This document shows, one piece after another, positions 11,430-22,796 of a stretch of 64,000 bases of DNA (position 1 is the first letter of the stretch; the number at the start of each line of letters is the position of its first letter). The translations under genes were made by a program, and so were the position numbers. The stretch is from Thermothielavioides terrestris NRRL 8126 (Eukaryota > Ascomycota > Sordariomycetes > Sordariales > Chaetomiaceae): positions 1,612,001 to 1,676,000 of the forward strand of contig NC_016460.1 of assembly GCF_000226115.1 (NCBI RefSeq). Reading direction: 5' to 3'. The notes beneath the pieces are model-generated. The model did no database searches and was not told where the DNA came from. It worked only from the letters and a program-made list of their open reading frames with translations.

Positions 11430-12586
11430 TGAGTTTGGGGTTGTCCTTGTCGTCCTCTGCGTCCATTTCTCTTTCTGTCTCCTGGATACTGGCATCGGAT
11501 GGAAAAAGGGGGGGGGGGGGGGGGGGGGGAACGGGGACAAAGCATGGCTGGCCCGGGCCGGGCGGTATGGATGGGCGTCTCGGTTGTTTGGCGGCTGCGC
11601 ATGGGAGTGGCTCTGAAAACGAGCTGTTGGCATACTTTGGGCGTTTGGCTTGGGTGCTTTGCTGATTGGATTTGCCGATGCGTGTATGAGGGCATCGTGG
11701 CTTTAAGAGTCTGGAGATCCTCGCCGGCCAGGCAAAGATGGGTCACTGACTCACTGGGGCACTCGCCGGGTCTGGAGAAGCATGTGCCCGACCTTCCCGG
11801 GAGCGTTGACCTCTACCACGCCTAATGAATGTAATCGCTGTGAGCATCGGCCCGCAACAAATGGTTGCCTGGGTAGACTTATAGACTTACTGAATGTCAT
11901 GGTCTCCAACGTCATGGGAAGAGGTGCTCATGCGGCAGGCATGGGCGGCAACAGCCGCATGCTGCAGTCTCTCCTCGCTTCCACCTCGAACTGGTGTGGA
12001 CGTCATATCACGGAGCTAACTTTCATGATGGTGTCCGCCAGGGGATGGCGCTTCCCACCCGAAGTTGGAGTGGTAATGCGGCTCACCCACGAGGTAGTTT
12101 CCACGGTGCATGCCCATCATTGGCGGCATGACCAAGACGGCAAACGGCGATAGTGCAACGGTGATAGTGCTCGGACAAGTGGACCTCCACAGTGGTAACC
12201 GAAGGAACGGCGCAAGTTGACACTGCGCAAAATGTTGGCAGCGAGGACAAGTTAACATCGCCAGGCATAGGCACGGGGAGATCGAGGATCGAGGTTAGGG
12301 GTTGGGATTCCGTCACTGCGGATCAGCCCAGATACCGCAGCTTGGCCACCTAGAGGTGTGCACAAAAAGGGGGAGCTGAACCCACAGTCTGATGCGAGGT
12401 GCTGGGGCAGAAACAGTCTGGACGGGCAGAGTAATGAGGCAGCAAGGTCAGTCGAGCCTGCTCAATTGAAAGATTTATGTGCCCTTGAGAAACAAAAATC
12501 AGGAATACGCCTCCTCTGGTCCAAACCCGCAAAAGAGAAGCGGCGGTCGGTGTGCCGACCACGGCACATGGGGAGATGTGAAAACC
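11430..12586. other. Intergenic: homeobox 3' flank
   Basis: Contains G22 at 11508-11529, about 80 bp after the homeobox stop codon, and otherwise nothing I can assign. Short frames on both strands lack features of coding DNA. The segment is likely the 3' UTR plus a spacer before the tRNA gene. Confidence 0.6.
11508..11529. repeat. G22 homopolymer
   Basis: Uninterrupted G run just downstream of the homeobox stop codon, probably inside the 3' UTR. Confidence 0.95.
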
Positions 12587-12657
12587 TCCGATACGGGGAA
12601 TCGAACCCCGAGCTTCGCGGTGAAAACGCGATATGTTAACCGTTACACTATATCGGA
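12587..12657 (-). tRNA. tRNA-Glu (anticodon TTC)
   Basis: The minus strand folds as a full cloverleaf: acceptor TCCGATA/TATCGGA (7 perfect pairs), D arm GTGT/ACAT, anticodon stem TCGCG/CGCGA around loop TTTTCAC, a 4-nt variable region, and T arm CGGGG-TTCGATT-CCCCG. The anticodon TTC reads GAA (Glu). There is no intron and no encoded CCA. The internal B-box GGTTCGATTCC is present. A TTTT run on the minus strand directly downstream (12584-12581) fits a Pol III terminator. Confidence 0.97.
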
Positions 12658-14022
12658 TTCTGAGGTGCGGGTCTCCAAGAAAAACTCTATCTTAACTGCA
12701 AAGGAGCAAAAGGCGCACGTGATCTTGAAGGTCCCTGCTGCGCTGGAGATCACGTGCTGCCGAGTTAACATCAGCATTTGGCATTTGTCTTCCTTCCTGG
12801 TTTGGCAAGTTTGTTGATTCTTGGATTTTTCGTGAGCTCAACACTAAGCCGCTGGACCAGGGCATGCACGGGAAGAGCGTCAGCCGCCTCCCCAAATCTT
12901 TTCATGTTCCTGATTCAACATCCCATCATGCTGCACGCTCGCTCGCTCGAAGACGGGACGAGCCATGCCATGAATGGTTTGGATGGCCTCCAGCCGACTG
13001 GCCTTTGCGGGTTAGGGTTGCGAGGCCTGCTTCTCTCCCGAGTATCAAACCTACCCTCGTCTGGCACATTGCCACGAAATGCTTCTACCTCGTCGTCCCC
13101 AAACCATGCTTCCAGGCGGCAGTGGCCGTGAAGGTTCCTCACTCTTGGCCGAACCACTTCTCTGTCGCCGAGGTGCCCCCCGGGCGACTTCTATTCCATG
13201 GCCGGGTTCTCTCTCGCCGACCCCTCGAGAGAAACCATTCAAGTTGAAGACGGGTGCAACAGGTGCTCTTGAACTCAAAGTCAAATATCATTTCTTCAAT
13301 ACCGATACCGAGCCGTCCGGGCTCTGAGACACATGCCGAATCTCGGACTTTTCTGGCATTTCGAACGTATTGCATCTCGAGTTGCGGAGAGCAGTACTTA
13401 ACTTCCGAGTACAGGGACTTGATCGTTTCCTTCCGTGCCTTCCGAGCAACTTTTTCTACATTTACTGGCTTGCTTTTTTCCTCCTCCTCTTCTGTTTTCT
13501 TTCTTTTTCTTTCTTTCTTTTTTTTTATTTTTATTTTCTGCTTTTCCTCTCGTTCGCCCTGCTCAGCCAGCAGACTCGCTTCTTACCTCGCGAGTCTCCT
13601 GGGTGCCTTCTTGCTCAAACCAAACCTCTATCCGGACTTCGTCAACCCTTTACCTTGAACTCGTTCTTTTCTTATCCATCTCATATCTACTCAATACCTG
13701 TGATTTTGCCTCTATGAATATTCTCCGTCGCATTTCCTCGTCCACTCCGTTAGGAGCGCTGAGATTTTGTGACGGTTCAAAAACCTCCGGCACCGCCATA
13801 TCAGGTAGGTTCCTCGTCTTCACCGGACATTGTCATGGATGCTGAAGCGCATAGGGAGATAACATAGGGAGATAGAATTCCGGCGAACCACGAATACCCC
13901 GAATCAAGGTGCCAAACACTTACAAAAAGTCGATTAGAAGGCGCCATATCGGTGAGTTTAGACAGACTCGGCGACCCGCATTACGTGTCGACAGACGCTG
14001 GCGTCCACGCAGCGAAGCAACC
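12658..14022. other. Intergenic / 5' region of the coiled-coil gene
   Basis: No supported gene. A T/C-rich tract at about 13480-13560, with runs of CTTT and T9, lies ~500 bp upstream of the ATG at 14023. Pyrimidine tracts are common in fungal promoters and leaders. A 5' UTR intron is possible (GTAGGT-type donor near 13804) but cannot be shown. Confidence 0.5.
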
Positions 14023-16695
14023 ATGGCGTCAATAGCAAGGACGCCATCATCCAGCCAGTTTGCTGATCTGCTTCGCTCCCCTGGCGCCCACGACACCCCC
14101 GGAAGGCAGGCGACCATTTCGGCAGAAATGGCGCAGCGGGAAGCGAAAAAGCAGCGCCTGCGCGAACTCAGAGACGCGCACGATTACGTGGGGATCATCG
14201 TGAACCACATGCGCAGACATTACACGGCCGTCGCGCCTCCCCCGTGGCTCGACCTGCGCGTCGTGGCTATGCAGTTGATGAGGTCGAACAAGCCAGGCGC
14301 AAAAAACGCGGCCTGGAGGAGTCTGCGGGAGTCCTTGACGAGGATTCATGATTGGAAGTCCGATCACGCCAGCTGGCGGCAAGCCGTACAGGCGTCGAGG
14401 ATGCCCTACCTTGGTTCCAGATCCGATATCAAGGCCCTCGAGTTCATCAACGCCAAGGAGGCGTGCCTGCCAAAGTGCTTCATGCGATATTTCAGGTTGG
14501 CCGAGCTTGACTTCCTGCTGGAGGCGGAGCCACGCAGTCACCATGAGATTCCCGACTTCTGGAAGGGTGCCGAAGTCGACGACCCCGCGTGGCGCGACGT
14601 TTACATGGAGCGGTCGCACTATAGTCGCCATCTGCCGTTTGACGACGATTTAACTGACCTGGTCTTGAGCACGGTATGTCAGAAGGGCCAGCGCGAGCCT
14701 GAGCAACCCCCACCCGCCTGTGCTGGGGTTGCGGACGACGAGGATAGAGGTGTCGCTTCTGAGGAGACCGGCGAGGCCAAAAAGCCCATCAAGTCGACGG
14801 CTGAGATTGAGGAAGGCGGTGTTGCGGGCCTATGGGAAACGGAGGTCCAGGCAACCATATCCAGGATCGCCGACACGGTCAATGAAACTCTCGCGACCGA
14901 AACCGTGAGGCTGCTGGGTAAAAGATGCAGACAAGAGACCGAGCCGGCCCAGGGCCTCGAGAAGCGGCAGAAAACCAGGGACGAACCCTCTAACCTGCAG
15001 AAGCCGATCAACACGACGACCGAGGCCAGCGACGATGACGGCCTCCCCGCGCCACACGCGGCCAGGCCAGCTACCGCCAAGGATGACAAGCGCTATCGAG
15101 TGCTCAAAACAAACTACAAAACGCTAAAGGATCAAAACCTTCAGTTGGCGACGCTGTACAGCAAGCTCGAGGTTGACAGTAATAACCTGAGAGGCGAAAT
15201 CGAGCAGGTGACCACCCGGTGCAGAGACCTTCAGAACGAAAGTGACTCTTGCAAGTTGAACCGCTACGATCTGATCGAGAGATGCGGCCAGCTCGAAGAG
15301 CGAAACAAGATGCTCGGAGAGAAGAACGAGCAGCTATCGGTTCAGATTGAGGCACTGACCGTCGATACAAGGAAGCTCGAGGGCAAGATTGGTCAAATAT
15401 CGGCCGAGGCAAGTGCTCTGGCGGACGAGAACAAGATCATGAGGGCTCAGATAGTCAGCCTGATGGCCCGAGTCGACGCCATGGAGCAGGTCGGGCCACC
15501 GCGGCCGCAGGCACCAGTTGGCGGACAAGATCCCCATGAGCGAGCTGGCAGACCGCGGGACACGGCCGCGGGGGAAGGACAAACGCATCTGCGGCATCAC
15601 TTTATCCTGGACGGCGCCTCGGAAAACAGAGTCGTCTCAGAATTGCAGGACACTGGACGCGCCGCAGCCGTCATGCCATCGCCGCACCGACAGTCTGACT
15701 GTCGGGTCAAACAGGAGCCCGATGGAGAGCTGGCGTTCTCCCAGGATAGCAAACAGCCTCACGTTTCCCAGCCCCCAGCACCGCCGCGGAGCCGGCAGCG
15801 CGCAACCTCGCGATTCCCCCGCGTCCTCGAGATGCCCACGTTCGATCCCGATTGCTACCCGACACTGGAAGTTCTCCGCCACCGCGGACCATGCTCCAGC
15901 CACCAATCTCGTCCGACAACCCGCCCAAACAGCGTGCTCGCCACAACCGACGTCTTCACGGCACGTCCGCTCTACGCGGATACCGAACCCATATCCTCCG
16001 TTCCCGCTCAGCCGCGAACCCTGCTCGCACCCATTACCAAAGCACAGCTACCAGACGCCGCCACCCCTCCAGTTTTCGTCCATCCTCCCCCGGCTCCATC
16101 CCCCCAGGCGGCGGCAAACAACCCCCTCTCCCTCTCCCTCTCCCTCCCCACCACCACCACTACCACCGCGCATCCTCAACCACAACAACCACGGCCCGAC
16201 CACCCACAAACCCAAACGACAACCACCACTCCCGACCTCATCACGACCACCCGCCCAACCCCTAACCCACACCCAACCGCGACCCCGCCCCCCCAAATCG
16301 ACCCCAGCGCCTCCGCACGCGCGGCCGGGGTGCAGTGCGCGCGGCCGGGCGAGCCGGCCGAGGAGTTCCGGCGGGGGCTGGGGGATAAGGACGTGCTTAA
16401 TCTTGAGTGGGGTGTGCAGGCGGAGGCCGCGGCTAGGGCGGGGGTGAATGCCAAAGAGTATGGTGATACTGTGGCGGATGCTGGAGCGGAAGCGGATGTG
16501 CGCGCGGCTGGGCTGGGGGGTGGACAGGCTGGTGAGGGCACGGGTGAGAGGGTGGAAGGGGGGCAGATGGAGATGGAGGGTATGGGCGTGGAGGGCGGCA
16601 ACGGGACCCGCGGAGTGGAGGGGGCGATGGCGGTGGGCGGTGAGGCGGCGAGAGGGGCCGGGGCGGAGGAGAGAGGGCATTTTGTTGTGGGTTAG
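14023..16695 (+). CDS. Large coiled-coil protein of unknown function
   Basis: Single open frame of 890 residues from the ATG at 14023; the same frame is open ~110 bp further upstream but without an earlier ATG. Three parts are visible. Residues ~1-220 are a mixed alpha-type region (REAKKQRLRELRDAHDYVG, several Trp-rich segments). About residues 352-490 form an uninterrupted heptad-rich coiled coil (LKTNYKTLKDQNLQL... to LMARVDAMEQ). The C-terminal ~370 residues are low complexity: first Pro/Ser/Thr-rich, then Ala/Gly/Glu-rich. There is no DNA-binding, membrane or catalytic signature, and I do not recognise the family. The last ~200 codons could instead be partly intron or UTR, since DNA there switches from very C-rich to very G-rich. 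Confidence 0.7.
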   Translation: MASIARTPSSSQFADLLRSPGAHDTPGRQATISAEMAQREAKKQRLRELRDAHDYVGIIVNHMRRHYTAVAPPPWLDLRVVAMQLMRSNKPGAKNAAWRSLRESLTRIHDWKSDHASWRQAVQASRMPYLGSRSDIKALEFINAKEACLPKCFMRYFRLAELDFLLEAEPRSHHEIPDFWKGAEVDDPAWRDVYMERSHYSRHLPFDDDLTDLVLSTVCQKGQREPEQPPPACAGVADDEDRGVASEETGEAKKPIKSTAEIEEGGVAGLWETEVQATISRIADTVNETLATETVRLLGKRCRQETEPAQGLEKRQKTRDEPSNLQKPINTTTEASDDDGLPAPHAARPATAKDDKRYRVLKTNYKTLKDQNLQLATLYSKLEVDSNNLRGEIEQVTTRCRDLQNESDSCKLNRYDLIERCGQLEERNKMLGEKNEQLSVQIEALTVDTRKLEGKIGQISAEASALADENKIMRAQIVSLMARVDAMEQVGPPRPQAPVGGQDPHERAGRPRDTAAGEGQTHLRHHFILDGASENRVVSELQDTGRAAAVMPSPHRQSDCRVKQEPDGELAFSQDSKQPHVSQPPAPPRSRQRATSRFPRVLEMPTFDPDCYPTLEVLRHRGPCSSHQSRPTTRPNSVLATTDVFTARPLYADTEPISSVPAQPRTLLAPITKAQLPDAATPPVFVHPPPAPSPQAAANNPLSLSLSLPTTTTTTAHPQPQQPRPDHPQTQTTTTTPDLITTTRPTPNPHPTATPPPQIDPSASARAAGVQCARPGEPAEEFRRGLGDKDVLNLEWGVQAEAAARAGVNAKEYGDTVADAGAEADVRAAGLGGGQAGEGTGERVEGGQMEMEGMGVEGGNGTRGVEGAMAVGGEAARGAGAEERGHFVVG

Positions 16696-17195
16696 TGGGA
16701 AGGGGAGAGGAAATGCGGTTGCGTTGTGCGGGGATTTATGGGGGGAAGGAAGGGAATGGGAAGCGGATTTGAGCCGCGGGCTTGGGCAGACAGATGCTGG
16801 TTGAATTGAAGCACTTAGTTCTCGCACTTTGTGTCGTTGTCACTGCTGAATGGGAGGCGCGTGGTTTACAAACGAGTGAAGGAAGTCAAACAACACTGAA
16901 AAAAAAAAAAAAAAAGAAAGAAAAAAAGAAAAAAAGGGAAAAAAAGAAAGAAGAAAAAAGAAAAGAAAAGAAAAGAAAAGATGAAGAAAAAATGAAATGA
17001 TGAAGAAAAGATGAAAAAAAAAATAATAAGAAATCAGAAAGAGAGCACGTATAGGAAGTAAGGCAGTGAGAAAAGAGGAGAGAAAGAGAAGTTGAAGAGA
17101 AGGAAAAAATAAAGTAAAGGGGAGGGGGAAAAAAGAAGAGAATGAGAGATAAAGAGAGAAATGGAGCATGCCCAAGAAAAATGAGAAAATAAAAG

Positions 17196-17287
<92 letters not shown>

Positions 17288-17737
17288 TGGGGGGGGGGGG
17301 GAGGGGATGGCAGAAGGGACTATAGCAAGGAAGACGAGTGGCAATAGAAGAGGGAGAGCAGTTAAGAATGGTAGTTAGTTGAAGCAAGAAGAGAAAATGC
17401 CATGCCCCTAACCAAGCCCAAATTCTCAGACATGACAAAGCTGGGCAAATGTGAACCCTGACCCCCAACGTCGTCTAGCCAACCTTGTGTCACACAGAAA
17501 ACCAAACGTTCTCTTCTTAAACAAGTTTGGCTATTACGTCGGAGACGAGAAGAATGGACAAGTCTCACGGGTCATGGGACCGAAGCGGGATGTCCCGGAT
17601 GTGCCGGGTTTGTCGCCGGACCCCCGGTCCCCACCTTCCGGGACTTGAATGAGACGATGAAATGCGCCATCCAGGATCACTTCCCTGTCACCTCCGTCCC
17701 TCGGCCATCAACTTACCTCAACCCCAATGCGCCCAAC
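16696..17737. other. Intergenic with purine tract
   Basis: Holds the A/G-rich tract at 16899-17283 (separate entry), a short G-rich run at 17289-17305 and no supported gene. It includes the 3' flank of the coiled-coil gene and the presumed promoter of the oxygenase gene. Confidence 0.6.
16899..17283. repeat. Purine-rich low-complexity tract ending in A88
   Basis: About 385 bp of almost pure A/G on the plus strand (repeated aaaag and gaaag units) ending in an uninterrupted run of 88 A at 17196-17283. G-rich sequence follows. It is not flanked by target duplications that I can see, and no retroelement coding lies upstream, so a LINE/SINE tail is not supported. Confidence 0.9.
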
Positions 17738-18727
17738 ATGTTCACCTACCTCCTCGCTCTCGTACCGATCCTCCTTTTTTTCTCTGATCCCATCAGCCAA
17801 CTCTTCTCCTCCTCCCCACCCAAGCTCCGCCGCCTCCCGCGTCCGCAGCTCAACGAAGAGCTTTTAGCCCTTGAGGACGCCACCTTGAACTACACCTGCC
17901 CCGACAGCTCGTACACAGTCCACGTCTTCTCTCGCGCGCCGCTCGTGCTCTACATAGAAAACTTCCTCTCCGCCTCCGAACGCCACCATATACTCGAAAT
18001 AAGGTATGTACATACCCACTTCCTGATCCTTCCCCTCCCAACCGACCACCCCCGGTTCAACCGAACAAGACCACCCTGACTCGTCGCCAGCGAACCGCTC
18101 TACGCCCCATCGACGGTGACGCACGACGCGGGGCGGAGCACGGAGCGCGCGCCGGCGGTGCGCGACTCGGAGGTGGCGGTGGTGCCGCGCACGGTTCCCG
18201 TGCGGTGCGTCGAGGACCGCGCGCGCGCGCTGCAGGGCTGGCGCGCGCAGGTCTGGCTCGAGCGGCTGCGCGCGCAGCGCTACCGCGCCGGCGGGCACTA
18301 CGCGCACCACTTCGACTGGAGCAGCGGGCGCGGCGGGTGGGGCCGCGTGGGCAGCTTCATGGTGTGGGTCGCCGGCGGGGCGGGTACGGGGGATGATGCG
18401 GGAGCAGAGGGGGAGGGGAACGAAGGAGGGAGGGCGGCGGAAGAAGGGCTGGAAGGGGGCGGGACGGAGTTTCCTCTGTTGAGGTGGACGGGGGATGCGA
18501 GGTGGTGCGCGTTTGTGGAGTGCGAAGATGGTGAGAATGGGATGGGTGGAGGAGAAGAGAGGAAGGGGGTCGTGTTCAAGCCGGTGCCTGGGAATGCGGT
18601 CTATTGGGAGAACTTCATGGCGGACGGGTCCGGGAGGGGGTATGAGGAGACGTGGCATGCTGGGCTGCCCGTGACGAAAGGCGTGAAGGTTGGGCTGAAT
18701 ATCTGGAGTTGGGGGCGAATTGAGTGA
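17738..18727 (+). CDS. Prolyl 4-hydroxylase-like 2-oxoglutarate/Fe(II) dioxygenase
   Basis: Exons 17738-18003 and 18091-18727 (intron GTATGT...GCCAG) encode 300 residues; an in-frame ATG at 17657 would add 27. A hydrophobic segment right after the chosen start (FTYLLALVPILLFF) looks like a signal anchor, so the enzyme probably sits in the secretory pathway. The iron-binding facial triad is visible: HFD at ~162-164 and the distal His in ETWHAGLPV near 277, with the 2OG-binding Lys in KGVKVGLNIWSW near 286. A Gly/Glu/Ala-rich insertion splits the jelly roll, as is common in fungal P4H-like proteins. The substrate (protein prolyl or other) cannot be told from sequence. Confidence 0.85.
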
Positions 18728-19641
18728 GCGAGGAGAGTCAGGGGTTACGTGTGCCAAAGTAAACATTCACGTTGCATGCCCTAACTGGAGATAGGAATTC
18801 GGGCCCGTGGACCCCAAGTTGTTGTGGACACGTACGCTATGAAACAGCGACTATCGATTCAGAGGGCATGCAATGCTGGGAAATAATCTGCAAGGTCGTA
18901 ACGATGTGCCGTCGCATGTGGACGATTGATTGTGCTTGCGAATTCTCGATGACGCAAGGCGAGCGCTTCACTGAGGCTCACGAGACCATCACCAGGCAGC
19001 GACTTGTCCCGACTGCGTCACTGCAGGGCGGCACTTTTCAGCTTGCTCCTCGCTAACGACAAGCCCAGCGCCGCCTGTTCCCGTGTGCGCGTCATGCCAA
19101 TCTCGAGCGCCTGTCTGGAATTGGCAGGCATGACTCACCGGGCGTGGCCGGACGCGGCCGGGCGTAATGGGATCTTCCTTCCCTTCTCGGGCTTGATACT
19201 GCGGGACTTGGTCGAGGTCGACGCGCCGGGGGATTTTGCACGATTAAGAAGACGGCCACCACCCGAGGAGGGCTCGATCTTGTGTCTCGTTGTCAGCTGC
19301 TCTTTTCAGGCAAATGTCTGGACATCTTCCGACCAAGCGGGCCCGTCGAGTCGTCGCCGTCTGCGCCGCGGTAGAGGTACCGGCTTAACTAATCCGTGCT
19401 CGGCACTCGGACCAAATACCGTCCGGCCAAGAACTCCGAGAATCTGCACCGGCCGAATCCGGGTATACGAAGCGACGCCGTCGCTTTCAGGCAGGTGCCA
19501 TTGTCAGGGGAGTGACGAATACGGCCGGGCCGCGCCCAACGTCGGCTGGGTTATACATGGGTCGGAGCCCGGAGCCGCACCACCACTGGGCCCGAGGTCT
19601 TTCGATTCTCTCCTCGGCCTCGGTCTCGGTACCACCGCAGC
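18728..19641. other. Intergenic, promoter side of the zinc-cluster gene
   Basis: No supported gene. An open frame at 19004-19735 runs into the transcription-factor start in a different frame and has no recognisable domain, so I treat it as non-coding. Confidence 0.5.
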
Positions 19642-22600
19642 ATGTCCGCCTCGTCGCCCGAACATGTCCCACCTGAATCAGCAGCCACCGCCGCTGCGGC
19701 GGCCCCCCCCACACACGAGCCGCTGGCTTGTGTGAGCTGCCGGTCCCGCAAGCTCAAGTGTGAGAGATGCTCCGAAGCCGATGGCCCCGCATAAAAGCGT
19801 CGTGCCGTTGCTTACCCTAGACCGGCCAGGCGACCGCCAGAAACCCGTGTGTACCAGGTGTGCCAAGGCAGGTGGCGAATGCGTCTATCCGGAGTCGCGG
19901 CGGAAGCCGGCGTTTAAGCGCAGGAATGTCAGGGAGCTCGAGGAAAGGCTAGGTAGGCCGTCGTATCCGTCCCCCCCCCCCCCCCCCCCCCCCCTTTTCA
20001 TCCCGACCCGGTCTGCCTTGTCGAGTGCTGACTTGCCGCCAGCTCAAGTGGAAGGCCTGCTCAAGAATGTCGGCAAACGTCGAGCGAGCCACCCCGGCTG
20101 GTTCGACGGCGGGGCGACAGAGGGTTTGTCTCCCGGTGCGCCTGGCGGGGAGCCCTCTGGGCCTGACGGGCTCCAAGGCAGCCCTCGGGAAGGGCCGATG
20201 TCTTGGTTCCCGCTGTCCCCGACCGAGAGTCCCGCAGGCGGCGACCATGCCCAGTTCGGCGAACTGCTGAGGCTTGGCCAATTCGAGAGTCTGCCCCCTT
20301 TCGAGATGATCGAAGAACTGTATGCGCTCGCAATCGCTTCCCCCCTTGGCGTGAATGCTGACTGCTATGCAGCCACGCGAAGTTCTTCACCATGCAACCG
20401 CACTTTCTGCCCATCATACACCAGGCCAACTACTTACGAGCCTTTCACTCTCCGCCGCACATGCGCCCGCCTATGGGGCTTCAGTATGCCATCTGGACGG
20501 CCGCTGCAAACGGAGACCCCAAGTACGGATGCTACCACGATGCCCTGTACCGGCGTGCTCGTCGGTACCTGGAAGCCGACGAGCTGAAGGTTGGCGAGCA
20601 CGACAGCTTTTGATGAATCAGTATTCGCTTTTCTAACATCGCTCTAGGGACAAGGCGAGCATTTCATCACGGTTGGACATGCCCAAGCCTGGATCCTTAT
20701 CGCAATGGACGAGGCCCGGAGCCTGTTGTTCACCAGGGCCTCTATGAGCTGCGCCAAATCCGTCCGGCTGACAGGCATGATGGGGATTCAACGGCTCGAT
20801 AGTCCGCTCAGCGAAGAGGAGGTTCCTATGGCTCCCATGATCGCTCCGGCTCGCAGCTGGGCTGAAGCCGAGGAGCGTCGACGGCTGTTCTGGGCAGGGG
20901 TCTGTGTTGACAGCTACGCAAGCATCAGCACCGGGTGGCCGACCCTAGTCGACCTGGACCAGGCAGGTTGCTGCGTGCTTCGCCGAGTGACTTCCCGTGG
21001 CTAAATGTTAGCAGGTCACCACCCACCTGCCCGCGTCCGATGAGGCGTTCTTTAGCGGCGTCGAGGAGAAGGCCTCCACACTCCAAGACGCGCTTCGAGG
21101 CGCTAGCTACTCACCATTCGCTGGAAACGTCATCATCTGCCATATTTTTCAACGTCTGATGCAACACGCTCAACGTCCCATGCCCAACGACCATCCGGAG
21201 GACCTAGAATTCGGCGCCTTCTGGAGCCGCCATAGAGAGCTCGACAATATCCTGTCCAGCGCGTTCATGTTTCTCCCCGAGCGCTTCCGTCTCCCGGGAA
21301 ACAAGGGCAATCCGGTCGCCGCACAGATTAATCTGAACCTGCACGCCGCCGTCATCTGCCTCCACCTTGCCGCCCGTGACAAGGCTGACAAGTTCAAGCT
21401 GGGGAGCATAGGTCAGGCGAGCCGGACCAGGACGTTGACCGCCGCGCGGGAGATCGTCGATATCATCAAGTTGACCAAGGCTGCAACTGCTCCCCCGTAT
21501 CGGGGTCCTCTGATGGCGCTTTCGCTGTTTCTTGCGGCCTCAGTCTTCATCTCGCAGGCTAAAGAAGATCCTGACTCGTTCGACAAGGCAAATCTCGAAT
21601 TCCTCATCGACAACATGAACGCCATCAGGCGCGAGCACTTCATTACCAAGGCTTATCTCAATCAGCTCGCGCGCGACATCGAGCTCAGCGGCATCTCTGT
21701 CTCGATAGGTAACCCGGCTAGCCTGGCTCTGGCCGGCCAGATTGACGCCCATCACAACATCCCGCTCGTGGCGCGAGGGGCTACCACGGAACCCCCCAAA
21801 ATGCGGCATCCGCTTCACAGCCGGCTCGACATTGCCGCACGGCGCGACGCCCTCAAATGTCATGATGGCTCCTCCTGCGGACCCTGGTCAACTTTTCTCG
21901 GGCCATTTCCCCGCTGGGAGGAACCTCGAGGTTCCGCGGAAGGTCCCGCCACCAAGCGCATGCGGACCTCGGACCGACTGAGTTCGGGCGTGCCTACCGG
22001 CCAGGGTACTCACGCCAGCGCGGCCGGTCCTTCGGCGTGGTCAGCGGGCCGCGAGGGTCGGCCCTCGGTGGTCGCCCTCACGCCGAAGGACGTATTCGGG
22101 TACTCCGCCACTCACACCACCAGCACCAGCACCAGCACCACCAGCAGCACCAGCTGGTCATATGCGACCAAGCACCGCATAAGCACCACTCTGCCCCATC
22201 GAACCGGCTCCCCGGCCATGAACAACAGCCAGGCGATGTCGTCGGCACCACCACCACCAGCAGCCGGCGCCGTCCCCACCTTCGCCTCCTTTCCCATGCC
22301 CGGCGCAGCAGCCGCCGCACCGCCCCCCCCGTATCCCCCGATGCCAGGCGCCGCGCCGTTTGGAACCAGCAATCTGGACACCACCACCACCGCCACCACC
22401 ACCACCACTACCACCACTGCCAGCACCGCCACTGCCAGCAGCAGCAGCGACCCGACCAGCCTCAACCCAGCTGACCTCGGCAGCCTCGACGGAGCCGTGT
22501 TCGACAGCCTCGTCGGAGACTGGGGCTTGACCGACCCGGAGTCGGTGTACGCCATGCTGCTGGACGTGTCCGGCGACACCTTCGGCGCGGCGCAAGACCA

Positions 22601-22796
22601 CGTCGGCGGCGGAGGCGGCGGCGACGGCCTGGACGTGTGGGCCGCGGCGCTGAGCAGTGCTGGTTCTCTCCCCGGCGGTGGCGGGGGGAGCAATAGTGGG
22701 GGCGGGGGTGGTAGCACCTCTGCGGGAGGAGGAGGAGGAAGGGGAGCTGGGGCAGGCGAAGGGCGAAGGGGCGGTTGGGACGGGTCTGGGTTATGA
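19642..22796 (+). CDS. Zn(II)2Cys6 fungal-specific transcription factor
   Basis: Six exons: 19642-19759, 19830-19952, 20043-20319, 20373-20589, 20648-20962 and 21015-22796, encoding 943 residues in continuous frame. The zinc cluster C-x2-C-x6-C-x6-C-x2-C-x6-C lies at ~30-57, and intron 1 splits the codon of its third cysteine. A short linker/coiled segment (VRELEERLAQVEGLLK) follows. The fungal_trans middle region starts around HAKFFTMQPHFLPIIHQANYL and includes MDEARSLLF, GIQRLDS and EERRRLFW. The C-terminal ~280 residues are Thr/Ser/Pro/Gly-rich with poly-Thr and poly-Gly, a likely activation region. Intron 2 contains C24 and intron 5 is best read as GC-AG. It would act in the nucleus; target genes are unknown. 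Confidence 0.9.
19971..19994. repeat. C24 homopolymer within intron
   Basis: Uninterrupted C run inside intron 2 of the zinc-cluster gene, between donor GTAGGC and the branch site GCTGAC. Confidence 0.95.

Noticed and set aside
16899..17283. Poly(A) tract as a retroelement tail
   Set aside because: No reverse transcriptase, tRNA-like head or flanking duplication nearby.
19004..19735. 243-codon plus-strand frame before the zinc-cluster gene
   Set aside because: Runs out of frame into the transcription-factor start and shows no domain.
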